Below, in pieces: positions 17,435-26,783 of a DNA stretch of 64,000 nt. The stretch covers positions 33,919 to 97,918 of the forward strand of contig CAZAEZ010000023.1 of the NCBI GenBank assembly GCA_964484205.1. Reading direction: 5' to 3'. The notes beneath the pieces are model-generated. The model did no database searches and was not told the DNA's origin. It worked only from the letters and a program-made list of their open reading frames with translations. The DNA comes from M3007 sp964484205. Its GTDB lineage: Bacteria > Bacteroidota > Bacteroidia > Chitinophagales > Saprospiraceae. Numbering within the stretch: position 1 is the first letter of the stretch; the number at the start of each line of letters is the position of its first letter. A program made the translations under genes and the position numbers.

Positions 17435-18508
17435 ATGCTTTTGAATATGAAACCAGTTTTACGGTATAGTCTTTTTGCGGTTTTTGCTTTTTGCTTTTTG
17501 GCTGCCGACAGCCAGGCCCAAATTACCGGCGGGCAGCAGGTGTTCAAATTTTTGACGCTCCCGCCTTCGGCACGGATTACCGGATTGGGCGGTATGCAAA
17601 TTACGGTGCAGGACGACGATGTGGCCTTTGCAGCCACCAATCCCGCAGCCCTCAACCCGTCGATGGATGGCCGCCTGGTATTCAACCACAATTTTTTTCT
17701 GTCCGACATTCAGCATGGTTACGCTGCCTTTGCGATGCATTTGCCCAAGGTAAACTTCACCGTGCATGGCGGCTTGCAATACATGAACTACGGCGACATC
17801 CCGCAAGCCGATGAGTTCGGCAATATCCTGGGTAAAGTGAAAGCCTCCGAAACGGCGTTCACCATCGGCGGCGCCCGCCAACTCAGCCCGCGTTTTTCGC
17901 TGGGCCTCAACCTGCGCTTTGCCGTTTCGACCCTCGATGTGTACCAGTCGACCGCACTGGCTGCCGACGCCGGAATTTTGTACGCCGACACTGCCCGGAA
18001 GTTTACGGCAGCACTGGTGCTGCGCAATGCCGGGACCCAGTTGTCCAGCTTTGACGAACGGCGGGAAGACCTGCCGTTCGACCTCCAATTTGGCATCAGC
18101 AAACGCCTGCGCTACCTGCCCTTCCGGGTCACGATTATTGCCCACCACCTGCACCAGTGGCAAATCCGCTACGACGACCCCAAACTGCAAAACAACCAAA
18201 CCCTGCTGTTCGGCGGCGATCAGCAGTCCTCCTCGAGCAATGCCGGGCTGGATAACTTTTTCCGGCACTTTACATTCAGCGGGGAATTTTTACTCGGGCG
18301 CAACGAAGCCTTCCGCATCCGGCTGGGCTACAACCACCTCCGGAAAAAAGAACTCAGTGTGCAAAACTACCGCAGCCTGGCAGGCTTTTCCGGAGGGGTC
18401 GGCATCCGGGTCAGCCGCTTCCGTATCGATGTCGGCTACGCTTCCTACCACCTGGCCGGCGGCGTGATCCATTTCGGGATCGGCACGAATTTGAAAGACT
18501 TTTTTTGA
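17435..18508 (+). CDS. porQ: Type IX secretion system protein PorQ
   Basis: A 357-residue protein. ATG at 17435 or 17447 both give a signal peptide ending ADSQAQ. The mature start ITGGQQVFKFLTLPPSARITGLGG with FAATNPAALNP is the PorQ signature, followed by a FadL-like beta-barrel ending GIGTNLKDFF. PorQ is an outer-membrane component that, with PorU, PorV and PorZ, forms the attachment complex that cleaves sorting domains and links cargo to surface lipopolysaccharide. Cargo genes lie in this window (14839, 23826, 41703, 52789). PorQ often neighbours cytidylate kinase; that gene is not here. Confidence 0.93.
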   Translation: MLLNMKPVLRYSLFAVFAFCFLAADSQAQITGGQQVFKFLTLPPSARITGLGGMQITVQDDDVAFAATNPAALNPSMDGRLVFNHNFFLSDIQHGYAAFAMHLPKVNFTVHGGLQYMNYGDIPQADEFGNILGKVKASETAFTIGGARQLSPRFSLGLNLRFAVSTLDVYQSTALAADAGILYADTARKFTAALVLRNAGTQLSSFDERREDLPFDLQFGISKRLRYLPFRVTIIAHHLHQWQIRYDDPKLQNNQTLLFGGDQQSSSSNAGLDNFFRHFTFSGEFLLGRNEAFRIRLGYNHLRKKELSVQNYRSLAGFSGGVGIRVSRFRIDVGYASYHLAGGVIHFGIGTNLKDFF

Positions 18509-18550
18509 TGAGTAAAGCTTAAAAAATAACTTCCCGATTTGTTAAACCCG

Positions 18551-18585
18551 GATTCCTCCCCCGCAGGGCGGGGTCGGAATGACAA
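18551..18585 (-). repeat. GTCAT..CGACC hairpin element, copy 3
   Basis: On the minus strand it reads TTGTCATTCCGACCCCGCC then TGCGGGGGAGGAATC. The inner stem is ATTCC/GGAAT, replacing ATGGC/GCCAT and ATGTC/GACAT of the other copies while keeping the flanking GTC...CGACCCCGC...GCGGGGGAG frame. Confidence 0.75.
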
Positions 18586-18780
18586 GGTCTTTGGAAAGAA
18601 CGTGGGGGGCGGTAGATTCAGGCATAGGCTGCCTGGTGGCGCCTCCCAGGCGGAACCCTTACGTTTTGCTCGATTTTCGATTGCGGAGTGATTTACCATT
18701 TCGACATATGGCTGTTTTGCGTTTCTTCCAGATATTTCAGAAGAGCCAACCAATTTGCACTCAACGCAATGGTGAACCAA

Positions 18781-18812
18781 TCCGCACTCCGCACTCCGCA
18801 ATCCGCACTCGT
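18781..18812. repeat. Seven-base array, minus orientation
   Basis: Four units with period seven (tccgcac, tccgcac, tccgcaa, tccgcac), the complement of the GGAGTGC unit used at 17361 and 58868. It abuts the stop of the VOC gene. Confidence 0.65.
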
Positions 18813-19877
18813 CTAGTCTTTCACCCGCGAAAACCCAAGCGCCTTCAACATCCAGTCGGGCAATGGTTTTTCCGGGTTTGGCCGGCGGCTGAGGTGCACA
18901 TACCAGTTTGCTTTTTTAAGGATCGGAATTTTGTGTGTTTCCACAAATTCGATCAGCGTACCGTCGGGATCTTCGATATAGGCGAAATAGCCGGCAGCCT
19001 CGCCCATGTCGAAACTGCCGCTGGAGTCCACCGTAAACGGGTGGCCGAACGCAGCGCAGTTTTCACGCAGTTTATCCATGCCGGTAATGTCGAAACACAG
19101 GTGGATAAAACCCAGGTCGCCCCAATACCGCCCTTCGTAAATATGGCGGGGAGTCCGTCCTTCATCCAGTATTTGCACCAGTTCGATTTCCGTTTCACCC
19201 AGCAGGCGGCTGAACGGCCCCTGCCTTTTTTCGCTGTGCCCGAGCAATACGCGCCGGTAGCGCCCCAGGCTGCCGTCGATGCCCTGCCAGTCGGTAAATT
19301 CCCCGGTGTGGTCGTACAGCACCTGGTCGTACCTCAGAATTTCGGCGTAAAATTCGAGCGAGCGGTCCATATCCGACACGCCGATGATGGCGCCGTACAT
19401 GCCGCCGGTTTGCGCCGGCCGGTTTTTGGCAAACCAGGCCTGGCTGTCCACCACTTCGAAGGTGTTTCCCCAGGGGTCTTTTACAAAAAAATGTTTTCGG
19501 CCGTCGGGGCGCTCGCTGAGCGGGCTGAGCATGGTCACGCCGCGTTGTTGTAAATCCTGGTGGCAAGCCTCTACGTCCTTGCATTTCACCTTGGCGGCAA
19601 AAATACCCAGGTCGCCCAGTTGCGGGGTGAATGTCGGCGGCTCCGGGGTGCGCTGGGTATACTGCCAGATTTCCATGCCGCCGCCACCCTGCAGGTTGAG
19701 CGCCAGAATGGCGTGGCGTTCCTGGGGCTGCCCCCCGGTGTACGGCAACATGAGCCCGGCCGTGGCGGCCTCTTCAAAAATCGGGACATCCATGCCGAAG
19801 TGGTTGCGGTACCAGCGAAAGGCTTCGTTGACATTGGAAACGCCAATGCCGATTTGTTGTATTCCGGAAATAAACAT
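18813..19877 (-). CDS. VOC-family protein with two glyoxalase-like domains
   Basis: A 354-residue protein made of two vicinal-oxygen-chelate modules. The first (about 1-145) starts GIQQIGIGVSNVNEAFRWY and ends FFVKDPWGNTFEVVDS; the second (about 155-315) starts GAIIGVSDMDRSLEFYAEIL and ends FAYIEDPDGTLIEFVETH. The paired His/Glu positions of the beta-strands suggest metal binding, as in glyoxalase or extradiol dioxygenase families. The substrate cannot be told from sequence; it is not a recognisable 4-hydroxyphenylpyruvate dioxygenase. Convergent with porQ. Confidence 0.85.
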   Translation of the reverse strand: MFISGIQQIGIGVSNVNEAFRWYRNHFGMDVPIFEEAATAGLMLPYTGGQPQERHAILALNLQGGGGMEIWQYTQRTPEPPTFTPQLGDLGIFAAKVKCKDVEACHQDLQQRGVTMLSPLSERPDGRKHFFVKDPWGNTFEVVDSQAWFAKNRPAQTGGMYGAIIGVSDMDRSLEFYAEILRYDQVLYDHTGEFTDWQGIDGSLGRYRRVLLGHSEKRQGPFSRLLGETEIELVQILDEGRTPRHIYEGRYWGDLGFIHLCFDITGMDKLRENCAAFGHPFTVDSSGSFDMGEAAGYFAYIEDPDGTLIEFVETHKIPILKKANWYVHLSRRPNPEKPLPDWMLKALGFSRVKD

Positions 19878-20188
19878 GTATTGATCGTTTCAAGAGGCTG
19901 CACCATATGTCCTCATGCATGCAGTGATTCAAAATTTTCACCACGGAGACACGGAGGACACAGAAAATTAAACTCTGTGTCCTCCGTGTCTCCGTGGTGA
20001 AAAAAATAATCTACGACGAGCATTATAGGTTTTCCACTTTTGATACAGCCCTAAAAAATGTTTAAAATGAATGAATTACCCGATTTGGAATTTGGGCGCG
20101 CAAAGATAGGGATAGGAAATGAAAGCGGGATAATTCGCTAATATTGTGCAAAACAACTGCCTGCCGGCAAATCATAATTTCCAACCGC
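19878..20188. other. Divergent intergenic region with hairpin
   Basis: The gap between the VOC gene (minus) and xseA (plus) contains the long hairpin at 19934-20005 and, close to xseA, the string GCTAATATTGTGC near 20140, a one-mismatch version of the TAnnTTTG box. No gene seen. Confidence 0.5.
19934..20005. repeat. Long perfect hairpin, CACCACGGAGACACGGAGG type
   Basis: TTTTCACCACGGAGACACGG plus ten more bases (19934-19963) is repeated inverted at 19974-20003 around a ten-base loop, with an A-run after it. It is a longer relative of the hairpin at 9064-9144; a fragment (CTCCGTGCCTCCGTGG) is at about 61178. Confidence 0.8.
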
Positions 20189-21427
20189 ATGCCCACCTAC
20201 TCCCTCTTCGACCTCCAGGAATACATCCGCCGCGTGCTGGCGCTCAATTTCGGTGAACCGATCTGGGTGACTGCCGAGATCGCCCAAATGAGTCCGGCAC
20301 GCGGGCACCTGTTCGTCGAACTGGTGCAAAAAGGCCCCGAGGCCGACAGCCCGCTCGTCGCGCAGGTCTCTGCCGTGCTTTGGCAGCGCGATTACCAGCG
20401 CCTGCGCCTCGCACTGGGCAAGGTGCTGGATGAACTGCTGGCAGACGGCCGGGAAGTACGCCTGGAAGTGCGCATCGACTACCACGAACGCTACGGCCTC
20501 AAACTGGTGATCACCGATGCCGACCCTGCGTACACCTTCGGCCGGCTCGAACTGCAGCGCCGCCAAACGATCGAAACCCTGCGCGAACAGGGATTTCTGG
20601 AAAAAAACCGGGCACTGCCCTTGCCCCGGGTACTGCAACGGATCGCGGTGATCAGCTCGGAGGGCGCCGCCGGCTTTCAGGATTTTCGCGAACAACTCAC
20701 CCAAAACGCCTTCGGGTATGCCTTCCAGTGCCGCTTTTTTTCGGCGGCCGTGCAGGGCGACCGCCTGGAGTCGGAGATGTTGGCGGCCCTGGATGCCGTG
20801 GCAGTGCAGGCCGGCCGGTTCGACGCCGTTGTTATCCTGCGCGGTGGCGGCGCCCGGCTTGATCTGGCGGGATTCGACAGCCTGGCGCTTTGCCAACGGG
20901 CAGTAGCCTTGCCCGTCCCGCTGTTCACCGGCATCGGGCACGACATGGACGAAACCGTGCTGGACCTGGTGGCCTGGTCGGCCCTGAAAACGCCAACCGC
21001 CGTGGCCGATTTTTTGGTGCAACACAATCTTTTTTTTGAAAATGAAATCCTCCGGCTGGCCGGACAAACCCGCGATAACGCCCTGGGACGCCTGCAACGA
21101 AATGCCCTCGAACTGGCGCAACTGGAAACCACCACCCGCTGGGCAGCGCAAGGGCTACTGCGCCGGGAAACGCAGCACCTGACAACGCTGGCAACCGCCC
21201 TGCCTAACCTGCTCCGGCAACGGCTGCTTCGGGCAAATGCACAACTCGATCAGGCGGAATCCCTGTGCGCCGCCCTGCACCCCGACGCCGTACTTCGCCG
21301 GGGATTCAGCGTCACACGAAAAGCCGGGAAGGTCATAACCAGCGCTGATGATGTGCGCGCCGGCGATGTGCTGGAAACACAACTGAAGGATGGAATCCTG
21401 GTGTCGGAATTTCGCAGGAAATCCTGA
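20189..21427 (+). CDS. xseA: Exodeoxyribonuclease VII large subunit
   Basis: A 412-residue protein; ATG at 20189 gives MPTYSLFDLQEYIRRVL. Residues 1-100 are the OB-fold DNA-binding domain (PIWVTAEIAQMSPARGHLF-like). The catalytic half has RIAVISSEGAAGFQDF, ILRGGGARLDLAGFDS and FTGIGHDMDETVLDLVA, the conserved XseA blocks. The enzyme digests single-stranded DNA to oligonucleotides in repair. The C-terminus LRRGFSVTRKAGKVI is typical. The small subunit gene xseB, often next to it, is not seen in the following kilobase. Confidence 0.95.
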   Translation: MPTYSLFDLQEYIRRVLALNFGEPIWVTAEIAQMSPARGHLFVELVQKGPEADSPLVAQVSAVLWQRDYQRLRLALGKVLDELLADGREVRLEVRIDYHERYGLKLVITDADPAYTFGRLELQRRQTIETLREQGFLEKNRALPLPRVLQRIAVISSEGAAGFQDFREQLTQNAFGYAFQCRFFSAAVQGDRLESEMLAALDAVAVQAGRFDAVVILRGGGARLDLAGFDSLALCQRAVALPVPLFTGIGHDMDETVLDLVAWSALKTPTAVADFLVQHNLFFENEILRLAGQTRDNALGRLQRNALELAQLETTTRWAAQGLLRRETQHLTTLATALPNLLRQRLLRANAQLDQAESLCAALHPDAVLRRGFSVTRKAGKVITSADDVRAGDVLETQLKDGILVSEFRRKS

Positions 21428-21461
21428 CCTGCATTTGTTTTTGGAACGCGATGACGCGATT

Positions 21462-21661
21462 TTGGAACGCGGATGACGCGGATCCCGCCTTCGGCGGGAA
21501 CGCGGATTTACGCGGATTTGATTTTTTTGCTGGGAAGCACTGGTATCGAGTCGAAAAAAAATGGTTTCTGGTTTTCCGAAATACACCCTTTGAACCGGTA
21601 AAAATCTGCGCAAATCCGCGTTTTGCCGAAGGCAAATCCGCCTCATCCGCGTTCCAAACCC
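21462..21661. repeat. Inverted AACGCGGATGACGCGGAT repeat pair
   Basis: The left arm (21462-21529) reads TTGGAACGCGGATGACGCGG with a CCCGCCTTCGGCGGG sub-hairpin; the right arm (about 21600-21661) is its complement with a TTGCCGAAGGCAA sub-hairpin. The right arm overlaps the last codons and stop codon of the membrane protein on the minus strand. Confidence 0.75.
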
Positions 21662-22344
21662 AGCCGCAATTGCGCCAGCGAAAAGCAATGTAAAAAAAAC
21701 GCCAGCGGCATAAACACCGCCGGGATCAGCATGTACGGCATCGCGCCGAATTCCGGCCGGACCGGAATTTCAGCATACCCCCAAAGTGCGGGTTTGAGGA
21801 TAAGCGACATGAAAATGCCCACCACATTAGCCAGTAAAATCAAGCCCAGGTAATTCCAAAGTTTCAGCATCCACCGTGGCGCCAATTTTCGTTGAAAACC
21901 AAAATACCCGACCACCGGCGCCGTCAACCCGGCCAGAATATCAAAATTATAGCCTTCCAGGGTCGGCTCCACCGGGGCAAGCCCCTGGAGGTAAATACCC
22001 AGAATGAGCAGTTCCACACCAATGCGGAATGTTTGCAGGTATACCGGCCAGGCCGGCGGGATGCCCCGGATGAGATCGTCAAATTTTTTGCTGAAAAAGA
22101 AATACGCGATGAAAGCAAACGCCGGCAGGATCAGGAAAAGCGCGATGCGCGGCGGCGGCGAAAAGTCCCGCAAAAAACCGGTACCCGCCAGGGTGGCGAC
22201 GTACATCAACCACAACGCGGCGATGGCGGCCGTGTTGCGCACGTATTTTCTGCGTTGGGTAGCCGGCACGCCGGCTCTGGACAGGCCGGTCAGCAGCAGT
22301 ACGAGGAGCAGGGTGAGTAACAGGGCAAAACCTGGAAATAACAT
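21643..22344 (-). CDS. Multi-pass membrane protein of unknown function
   Basis: A 233-residue protein with about six or seven hydrophobic segments (starting LFPGFALLLTLLLVLLLTGL, then AAIAALWLMYVATLAG, IALFLILPAFAFIAYFFF, a run near LLILGIYLQGL, LGLILLANVVGIFMSLIL and MLIPAVFMPLAFFLHCF). No transporter or enzyme motif is recognised. Its last residues LGLERG and the TGA stop are encoded by the AACGCGGATGACGCGG repeat arm, so the original C-terminus may have been different. It is convergent with xseA. The function is unknown. Confidence 0.75.
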   Translation of the reverse strand: MLFPGFALLLTLLLVLLLTGLSRAGVPATQRRKYVRNTAAIAALWLMYVATLAGTGFLRDFSPPPRIALFLILPAFAFIAYFFFSKKFDDLIRGIPPAWPVYLQTFRIGVELLILGIYLQGLAPVEPTLEGYNFDILAGLTAPVVGYFGFQRKLAPRWMLKLWNYLGLILLANVVGIFMSLILKPALWGYAEIPVRPEFGAMPYMLIPAVFMPLAFFLHCFSLAQLRLGLERG

Positions 22345-22502
22345 CAGGGCGTTTTTTTATGAAACAATGATTCCGTTTTGACCACCGAAAATACCATTTT
22401 GCCGCAGGATGTCGAAAACAGGGTGCGACTTGGCCATCCTGCTTATATTGCCGGCCAGGCTTTGCGTCTGACCGGCATTTCGTTCACCGACCTGGATTTT
22501 TT

Positions 22503-23783
22503 ATGAAACAAGGGATCACATTTTTGGTACTTTTTTTCGCCGTCTGCCAGACGGCGTTACTGCAAACATACCTGCACTGCGGGCGCCTGATCGGCATGAC
22601 CAACGAACAGGTTCAAACGGAAATGACCCTGGTAGTCCACGGCGGCAAAATTACCCGCGTCGAAAATGGTTACCTGCGGGCCCCGGCCGGCGCCACCGTG
22701 GTTGATCTGAAAAACAAAACCGTACTTCCGGGCCTGATCGACTGCCATGTGCACGTCGAATGGGAGATCAACCGGAATACGTACCTGGAGCGCTACACCC
22801 TGAACGACGCCGACTATGCCCTTCGGGCAACGGAATACCTGAAACGCACGCTCAGCATCGGCTTCACCACCGTGCGCGACCTGGGTGGCCGTGGCGCCAA
22901 CATCGCCCTGCGCAATGCCGTGAACAAAGGCTGGATCGACGGGCCCCGGATTCTGACTTCCGGCCGGATCATCAGCATCACCGGCGGCCACGGCGACGCC
23001 TCCACCGGCTCGCGCTGGGACCTGCTGGAGCCGCCCCCCGGCGCCGAAATGGGCATTGCCGACGGCCCCGACGCTTGCCGCCAAGCGGTGCGCAGCCAGA
23101 TCAAACTCGGCGCCGACCTGATCAAGGTAACCGCTACCGGCGGCGTGCTCAGCCTGGCCCGCGACGGGCTTTTGCCACACTACGCCGAAGACGAACTCGA
23201 AGCCATCGTGCAAACCGCAACCGACCTTGGCGTACCGGTGGCAGCGCATGCACACGGCGACGAAGGCATGCGCCGCGCCATCCTCGCCGGGGTGAAAAGT
23301 GTGGAGCACGGCACGTTTATGAGCGACAGCACCATGGACCTGATGCTCCAACGCGGTACCTGGTATGTGCCTACGCTTACCGCCGGCTGGGCGGTGACCG
23401 ACAGTGCGCAAGTCAAGGGTTTTTTCCCGGAAGTGGTGCGTGAAAAAGCGCTGGGGATCGGACCGCAAATTTCAGCCACCCTGACGCGCGCCTACCAACG
23501 CGGCATCCGGATCGCTTTCGGCACCGACGCCGGCGTATATCCGCATGGGAAAAACAACCTGGAATTCAACTTCATGGCCCGGGCCGGCATGAAACCCTGG
23601 GATATCCTGCGGGCCGCCACCGTCAATGCCGCCGAACTGCTCGGTTTGCAGCAGCAAATCGGTACGCTGGAACCCGGCAAACAGGCGGATATTATTGCGG
23701 TGGACGGAAATCCCTTGCAGGATATACGCGCCATGGAACGGGTGGGGTTTGTGATGCGGGCAGGGAAGATTTATGCAAAATAA
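22503..23783 (+). CDS. Secreted amidohydrolase (imidazolonepropionase/Xaa-Pro dipeptidase-like)
   Basis: A 426-residue protein with an N-terminal hydrophobic signal (MKQGITFLVLFFAVCQTALL). The metal-dependent TIM-barrel signature is present: first ligands in GLIDCHVHVEWE, a Lys in GADLIKVTATGG that may be the bridging residue, His in PVAAHAHGDEGMRR and in SVEHGTFMS, and the final Asp in IAFGTDAGVYPHG. The C-terminal composite domain has GTLEPGKQADIIAVDGNPL. Family members hydrolyse cyclic amides or C-terminal proline dipeptides; the substrate is not determined. Probably exported to the periplasm. Confidence 0.9.
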   Translation: MKQGITFLVLFFAVCQTALLQTYLHCGRLIGMTNEQVQTEMTLVVHGGKITRVENGYLRAPAGATVVDLKNKTVLPGLIDCHVHVEWEINRNTYLERYTLNDADYALRATEYLKRTLSIGFTTVRDLGGRGANIALRNAVNKGWIDGPRILTSGRIISITGGHGDASTGSRWDLLEPPPGAEMGIADGPDACRQAVRSQIKLGADLIKVTATGGVLSLARDGLLPHYAEDELEAIVQTATDLGVPVAAHAHGDEGMRRAILAGVKSVEHGTFMSDSTMDLMLQRGTWYVPTLTAGWAVTDSAQVKGFFPEVVREKALGIGPQISATLTRAYQRGIRIAFGTDAGVYPHGKNNLEFNFMARAGMKPWDILRAATVNAAELLGLQQQIGTLEPGKQADIIAVDGNPLQDIRAMERVGFVMRAGKIYAK

Positions 23784-23825
23784 TCCCTCGCAACCGGGAG
23801 CAACCGGGAAGCGGTTTGCGTTCCT

Positions 23826-26495
23826 TTAAATTTTTATAAACGGAAATACCACAGGCGGCCGGTTTGCCTGTGTCAGCTCCAGCCAATACGATCCCGCCTG
23901 CAAATCGCCCGCCGGCCAGCTCAATTGTTCCTGGTAAATTTCCACCACCTGGTTGCGCCACTCCCGCACCATGCGCCCTGTGGCATCAAACAGGCGGAGA
24001 TCAAACGTTTCCCGAAAATCCGCCTCAATGAGCAGGCTGAGCCGGTTGCGTACGGGGTTCGGAAACAGGCGCACCTCAAATTTCCGGTTTTCCAAACCCG
24101 GATTTTCCGGTAACCGCGGGTACAGCCGCCACTTCGGGATCACCTCCCTGGGCATGGATGCACTGCTCCACGAAAGTATCGCCACAGCCTCGCCCCACAC
24201 TTCGAAATACTCCAGTTCAATCGGATAACGTTTGCCTTTTTCCAAAAAAACGGCCTTGCTGAATTCGCTGGCCCCTTTCGGGTACCACTCGTCCATGATC
24301 AATTGCCCGTCCACCCAAAGCCGGAAACCATCGTCTGTTTTGGCATGAAAAAAATGCGCTTCGGAAAAAGCCGGTTCGATGTAGCCCAGCCAGCGCACCG
24401 CAAAAAAATCGACGGGCAGGCCGGCATCGGGAGCGCCCTGTCCCCAGTTGAAATTGATCATGGTGTCCACCCGGTTGAACACCAGTTGGTCAAAAGTCAG
24501 ATCGGCGGTCAGCGTATGGTATTGGCCGTACATGCCGGTTCCTTTAAATTCGATCGTTTCATAAACCGCCCGGAGCGTGGTCACCGGGTCGTCGGCGTAC
24601 TGCAGGCGGCTGGCGCTGGTTTCACCGTCCGACCAGTTGGCCAACACGGTCAGTTTATTTTGATCCGGAAAAGCCGGTTGCGCCTGTATCTGGTGCAGCA
24701 GGCCCTGCACGCTGGTTATTTCAAATGGCGTGACGAACGTGTTCCCGTCAATGCGCATGGGCAAGCCGCTGGGACTGCTTTCCAGGCGCAGCTTGGTTTT
24801 TTTAGGAAAAAACTCGCGGTACACGGTTTGCGACAAGCCCGCCGGATCGCTGGCGCGCAGGTACAGGCGCAGCCAAACATTGTCGGCAGTTTCACCCACG
24901 CGGGGTACCACATAAAAACCCGAGCTCGTCCCACTCAGCGGCGCCAGCCCGGGGTGCGTATGCTGGTCGTGGTGAAAATCGAGCCACCAGACCATCTCGT
25001 CGGCAGGCAGCAGGCCGGTTTCGGGATCAACAACCCGGCCGGAAAACCAGATCGTATCGCCGGCAGCATATTGGTAGCCGTTTGCCGGCGTTAAAATTTC
25101 GGGTATTGGCCGCTGATCGGCGGTTACGCGCAAAACAGCCTCCTGGCTCAGCACCTGGCCGAACGGGTTTACAGCCCGGCAACGGATAACGGCGCCACTG
25201 TCGGCCAGGACTGTCTGAGTCAGCACCAGCTCCGCAGCCGTGGCGCCCGGGATATCCACCCCGTCACGCTGCCATTGGTAAGTAATAAGCGGCGAGCCGT
25301 TGGCCTGCACAGAAAACATGGCGTCTTCGCCTGCCGGCACCAGGGTGTTTACCGGTTGAACACTGAAAACCGGCGCGCCGTTGCCCACGTAACTGACCCG
25401 CCACAGGATGCCGTTGCCCGAGCTGGTATTGTCCAGCTCCGAACCACCCCCAATACCCCCGCGCGCCAGGTAATACAGCGCGCCGTCGTGCCCGGCCAGG
25501 ATACCCAGCGGGCGGTTGATGGCGCCGGCAAAAGTGCCTTCCACCAGCCCGGTTGCCGGGTTGAGCACCGTAATTTTTTTATTGCAGTAGTCGCTGAAAA
25601 ACACTTTGCCGTGGTAGGTGGCGGGAAACTGTAACGTTGCCGGTTCGTAAAAAGCAACCCCCGTTACGGCGCAGCCGATATTGTGCGCATAGCTGTAGAG
25701 CGGGTCCCGGTAGTTGGGCGGCACCTGCTGGGTGGTGCGTTTGCCTTCCAAAATATCCCAGCCGTAAAACTGCCCGGCCCGGACGTCGTTTATTTCTTCA
25801 AAATACGAGCCGCCCACATCGCCTGCCAAAATTCGCCCGCTGCCGGTTTGCACGGCGAGCGAAAAGGGGTTGCGAAAACCCGTGGCGAAAATTGCTCGGT
25901 ACGGGCCGGTGGCCTCATTGTAAAACGGGTTGTCGTCTGGGATCGTCCCGTCCGGGTTTAACCGAAGTACCTTCCCGAGCAGCGACGTGAGCAGGGGTGA
26001 TTTGGCACCGTCGGCGCCTTCGCCCGTAGCCACGTACAACTTGCCGTCGGCGCCGAAGACCATGGCGCCGGCATTGTGCACGGTGGCTGCCAGGGGGTCG
26101 AGTTCCAGCAGGACCTCCTCGCTGCCCGGAATGGCATAATTGCCCACGGCCTGCACGCGGCTGAGGCGGTTGTGCCCCGCCGATTGCACGGTGTAGTACA
26201 AATACACGTAGCCGTTTTGGGCAAAATCCGGATGAAACGCAATACCGCTCAGGCCGCGTTCATTGTGGTTGTCCACATCCAGTTGGATGAATGGATCGGG
26301 CAATAGCACACCATTTTCCACAATACGCACGGCGCCATATTTTTCGGTAATAAAAATGCGGCCGTCTGGGGCTTGCGCCATCGCAGTGGGGTCGAGCCCG
26401 GTAGCAACCGGAATTTCAACAAAGCCGGGAGGGAGATTGGCGGCGGGGAGCAGTTGGGCAAATAAAAACAGGCAAAGGGGGAGCAAATAACGCAT
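23826..26495 (-). CDS. PQQ-type sugar dehydrogenase with Ig, PA14 and T9SS sorting domains
   Basis: An 889-residue secreted protein with signal peptide MRYLLPLCLFLFAQLLPA. Residues about 20-370 are a glucose/sorbosone-dehydrogenase beta-propeller (GLDPTAMAQAPDGRIFITEK, GLSGIAFHPDF, YVATGEGADG, FATGFRNPFSLAV). An Ig-like domain (about 375-465) has TYQWQRDGVDIPGAT. A second beta-sandwich follows, then a PA14 carbohydrate-binding domain (about 650-785) with HFFHAKTDDGFRLWVDGQL. The end (about 810-889) is a T9SS sorting domain beginning VRLFPNPVRN. It is likely displayed on the cell surface and oxidises sugars or binds glycans; PQQ use is inferred from family. Confidence 0.9.
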   Translation of the reverse strand: MRYLLPLCLFLFAQLLPAANLPPGFVEIPVATGLDPTAMAQAPDGRIFITEKYGAVRIVENGVLLPDPFIQLDVDNHNERGLSGIAFHPDFAQNGYVYLYYTVQSAGHNRLSRVQAVGNYAIPGSEEVLLELDPLAATVHNAGAMVFGADGKLYVATGEGADGAKSPLLTSLLGKVLRLNPDGTIPDDNPFYNEATGPYRAIFATGFRNPFSLAVQTGSGRILAGDVGGSYFEEINDVRAGQFYGWDILEGKRTTQQVPPNYRDPLYSYAHNIGCAVTGVAFYEPATLQFPATYHGKVFFSDYCNKKITVLNPATGLVEGTFAGAINRPLGILAGHDGALYYLARGGIGGGSELDNTSSGNGILWRVSYVGNGAPVFSVQPVNTLVPAGEDAMFSVQANGSPLITYQWQRDGVDIPGATAAELVLTQTVLADSGAVIRCRAVNPFGQVLSQEAVLRVTADQRPIPEILTPANGYQYAAGDTIWFSGRVVDPETGLLPADEMVWWLDFHHDQHTHPGLAPLSGTSSGFYVVPRVGETADNVWLRLYLRASDPAGLSQTVYREFFPKKTKLRLESSPSGLPMRIDGNTFVTPFEITSVQGLLHQIQAQPAFPDQNKLTVLANWSDGETSASRLQYADDPVTTLRAVYETIEFKGTGMYGQYHTLTADLTFDQLVFNRVDTMINFNWGQGAPDAGLPVDFFAVRWLGYIEPAFSEAHFFHAKTDDGFRLWVDGQLIMDEWYPKGASEFSKAVFLEKGKRYPIELEYFEVWGEAVAILSWSSASMPREVIPKWRLYPRLPENPGLENRKFEVRLFPNPVRNRLSLLIEADFRETFDLRLFDATGRMVREWRNQVVEIYQEQLSWPAGDLQAGSYWLELTQANRPPVVFPFIKI

Positions 26496-26570
26496 CAGTA
26501 AAACGGTGTTTTTTGCAAAAATGCCAATTTATTCCGGACGGATGGGTTCGAAGCAGCTTTCGGACTGATA

Positions 26571-26601
26571 GCGAGGGGGTGACTGGCAGTCACCCCCTCG
26601 C
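26571..26601. repeat. Perfect GCGAGGGGGTGACT hairpin
   Basis: Fourteen bases (26571-26584) pair perfectly with 26588-26601 around GGC. No T run follows, so it is not a standard terminator; it lies upstream of the sugar dehydrogenase start. Confidence 0.7.
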
Positions 26602-26651
26602 TTGGCCCCCTACTTGTCAGACGGCTCCAATTGATCTGACGTAACTTTTTC

Positions 26652-26722
26652 ATCAGATTTCTCGCCCCGCTCGAAATTTCACCAGGCACCGTGGGAATTT
26701 CGAGCGGGGCGAGAAATCTGAT
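26652..26722. repeat. ATCAGATTTCTCGC palindrome, copy 1
   Basis: ATCAGATTTCTCGCCCCGCT plus CGAAATT pairs with its complement ending at 26722 around an 18-base loop. A second copy at 60986-61057 has the same ends but a different core (CGCTACGCTCG), still paired with its own complement. Confidence 0.8.
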
Positions 26723-26743
26723 AGGTCGTTTCCACAAAAAATG

Positions 26744-26783
26744 TTGTCATGGCGACCCCGCTCTGCGGGGGAGCCATCTGAAT
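26744..26783 (+). repeat. GTCAT..CGACC hairpin element, copy 1
   Basis: Reads TTGTCATGGCGACCCCGCTC then TGCGGGGGAGCCATCTGAAT. The inner stem is ATGGC/GCCAT. It follows the ATCAGATTTCTCGC palindrome, the same order as at 60986-61120. Confidence 0.78.

Larger units (their letters stand above)
18509..18812. other. Convergent intergenic region with repeat fragments
   Basis: Contains a GTCAT-type hairpin (18551-18585), a patch starting GGCATAGGCTGCCTGG near 18621 that looks like repeat debris, and a seven-base array at 18781-18812. No gene was found. Confidence 0.6.

Noticed and set aside
18813..19877. 4-hydroxyphenylpyruvate dioxygenase
   Set aside because: The two-domain VOC layout is similar but HPPD-specific C-terminal motifs are not seen, so only the superfamily is called.
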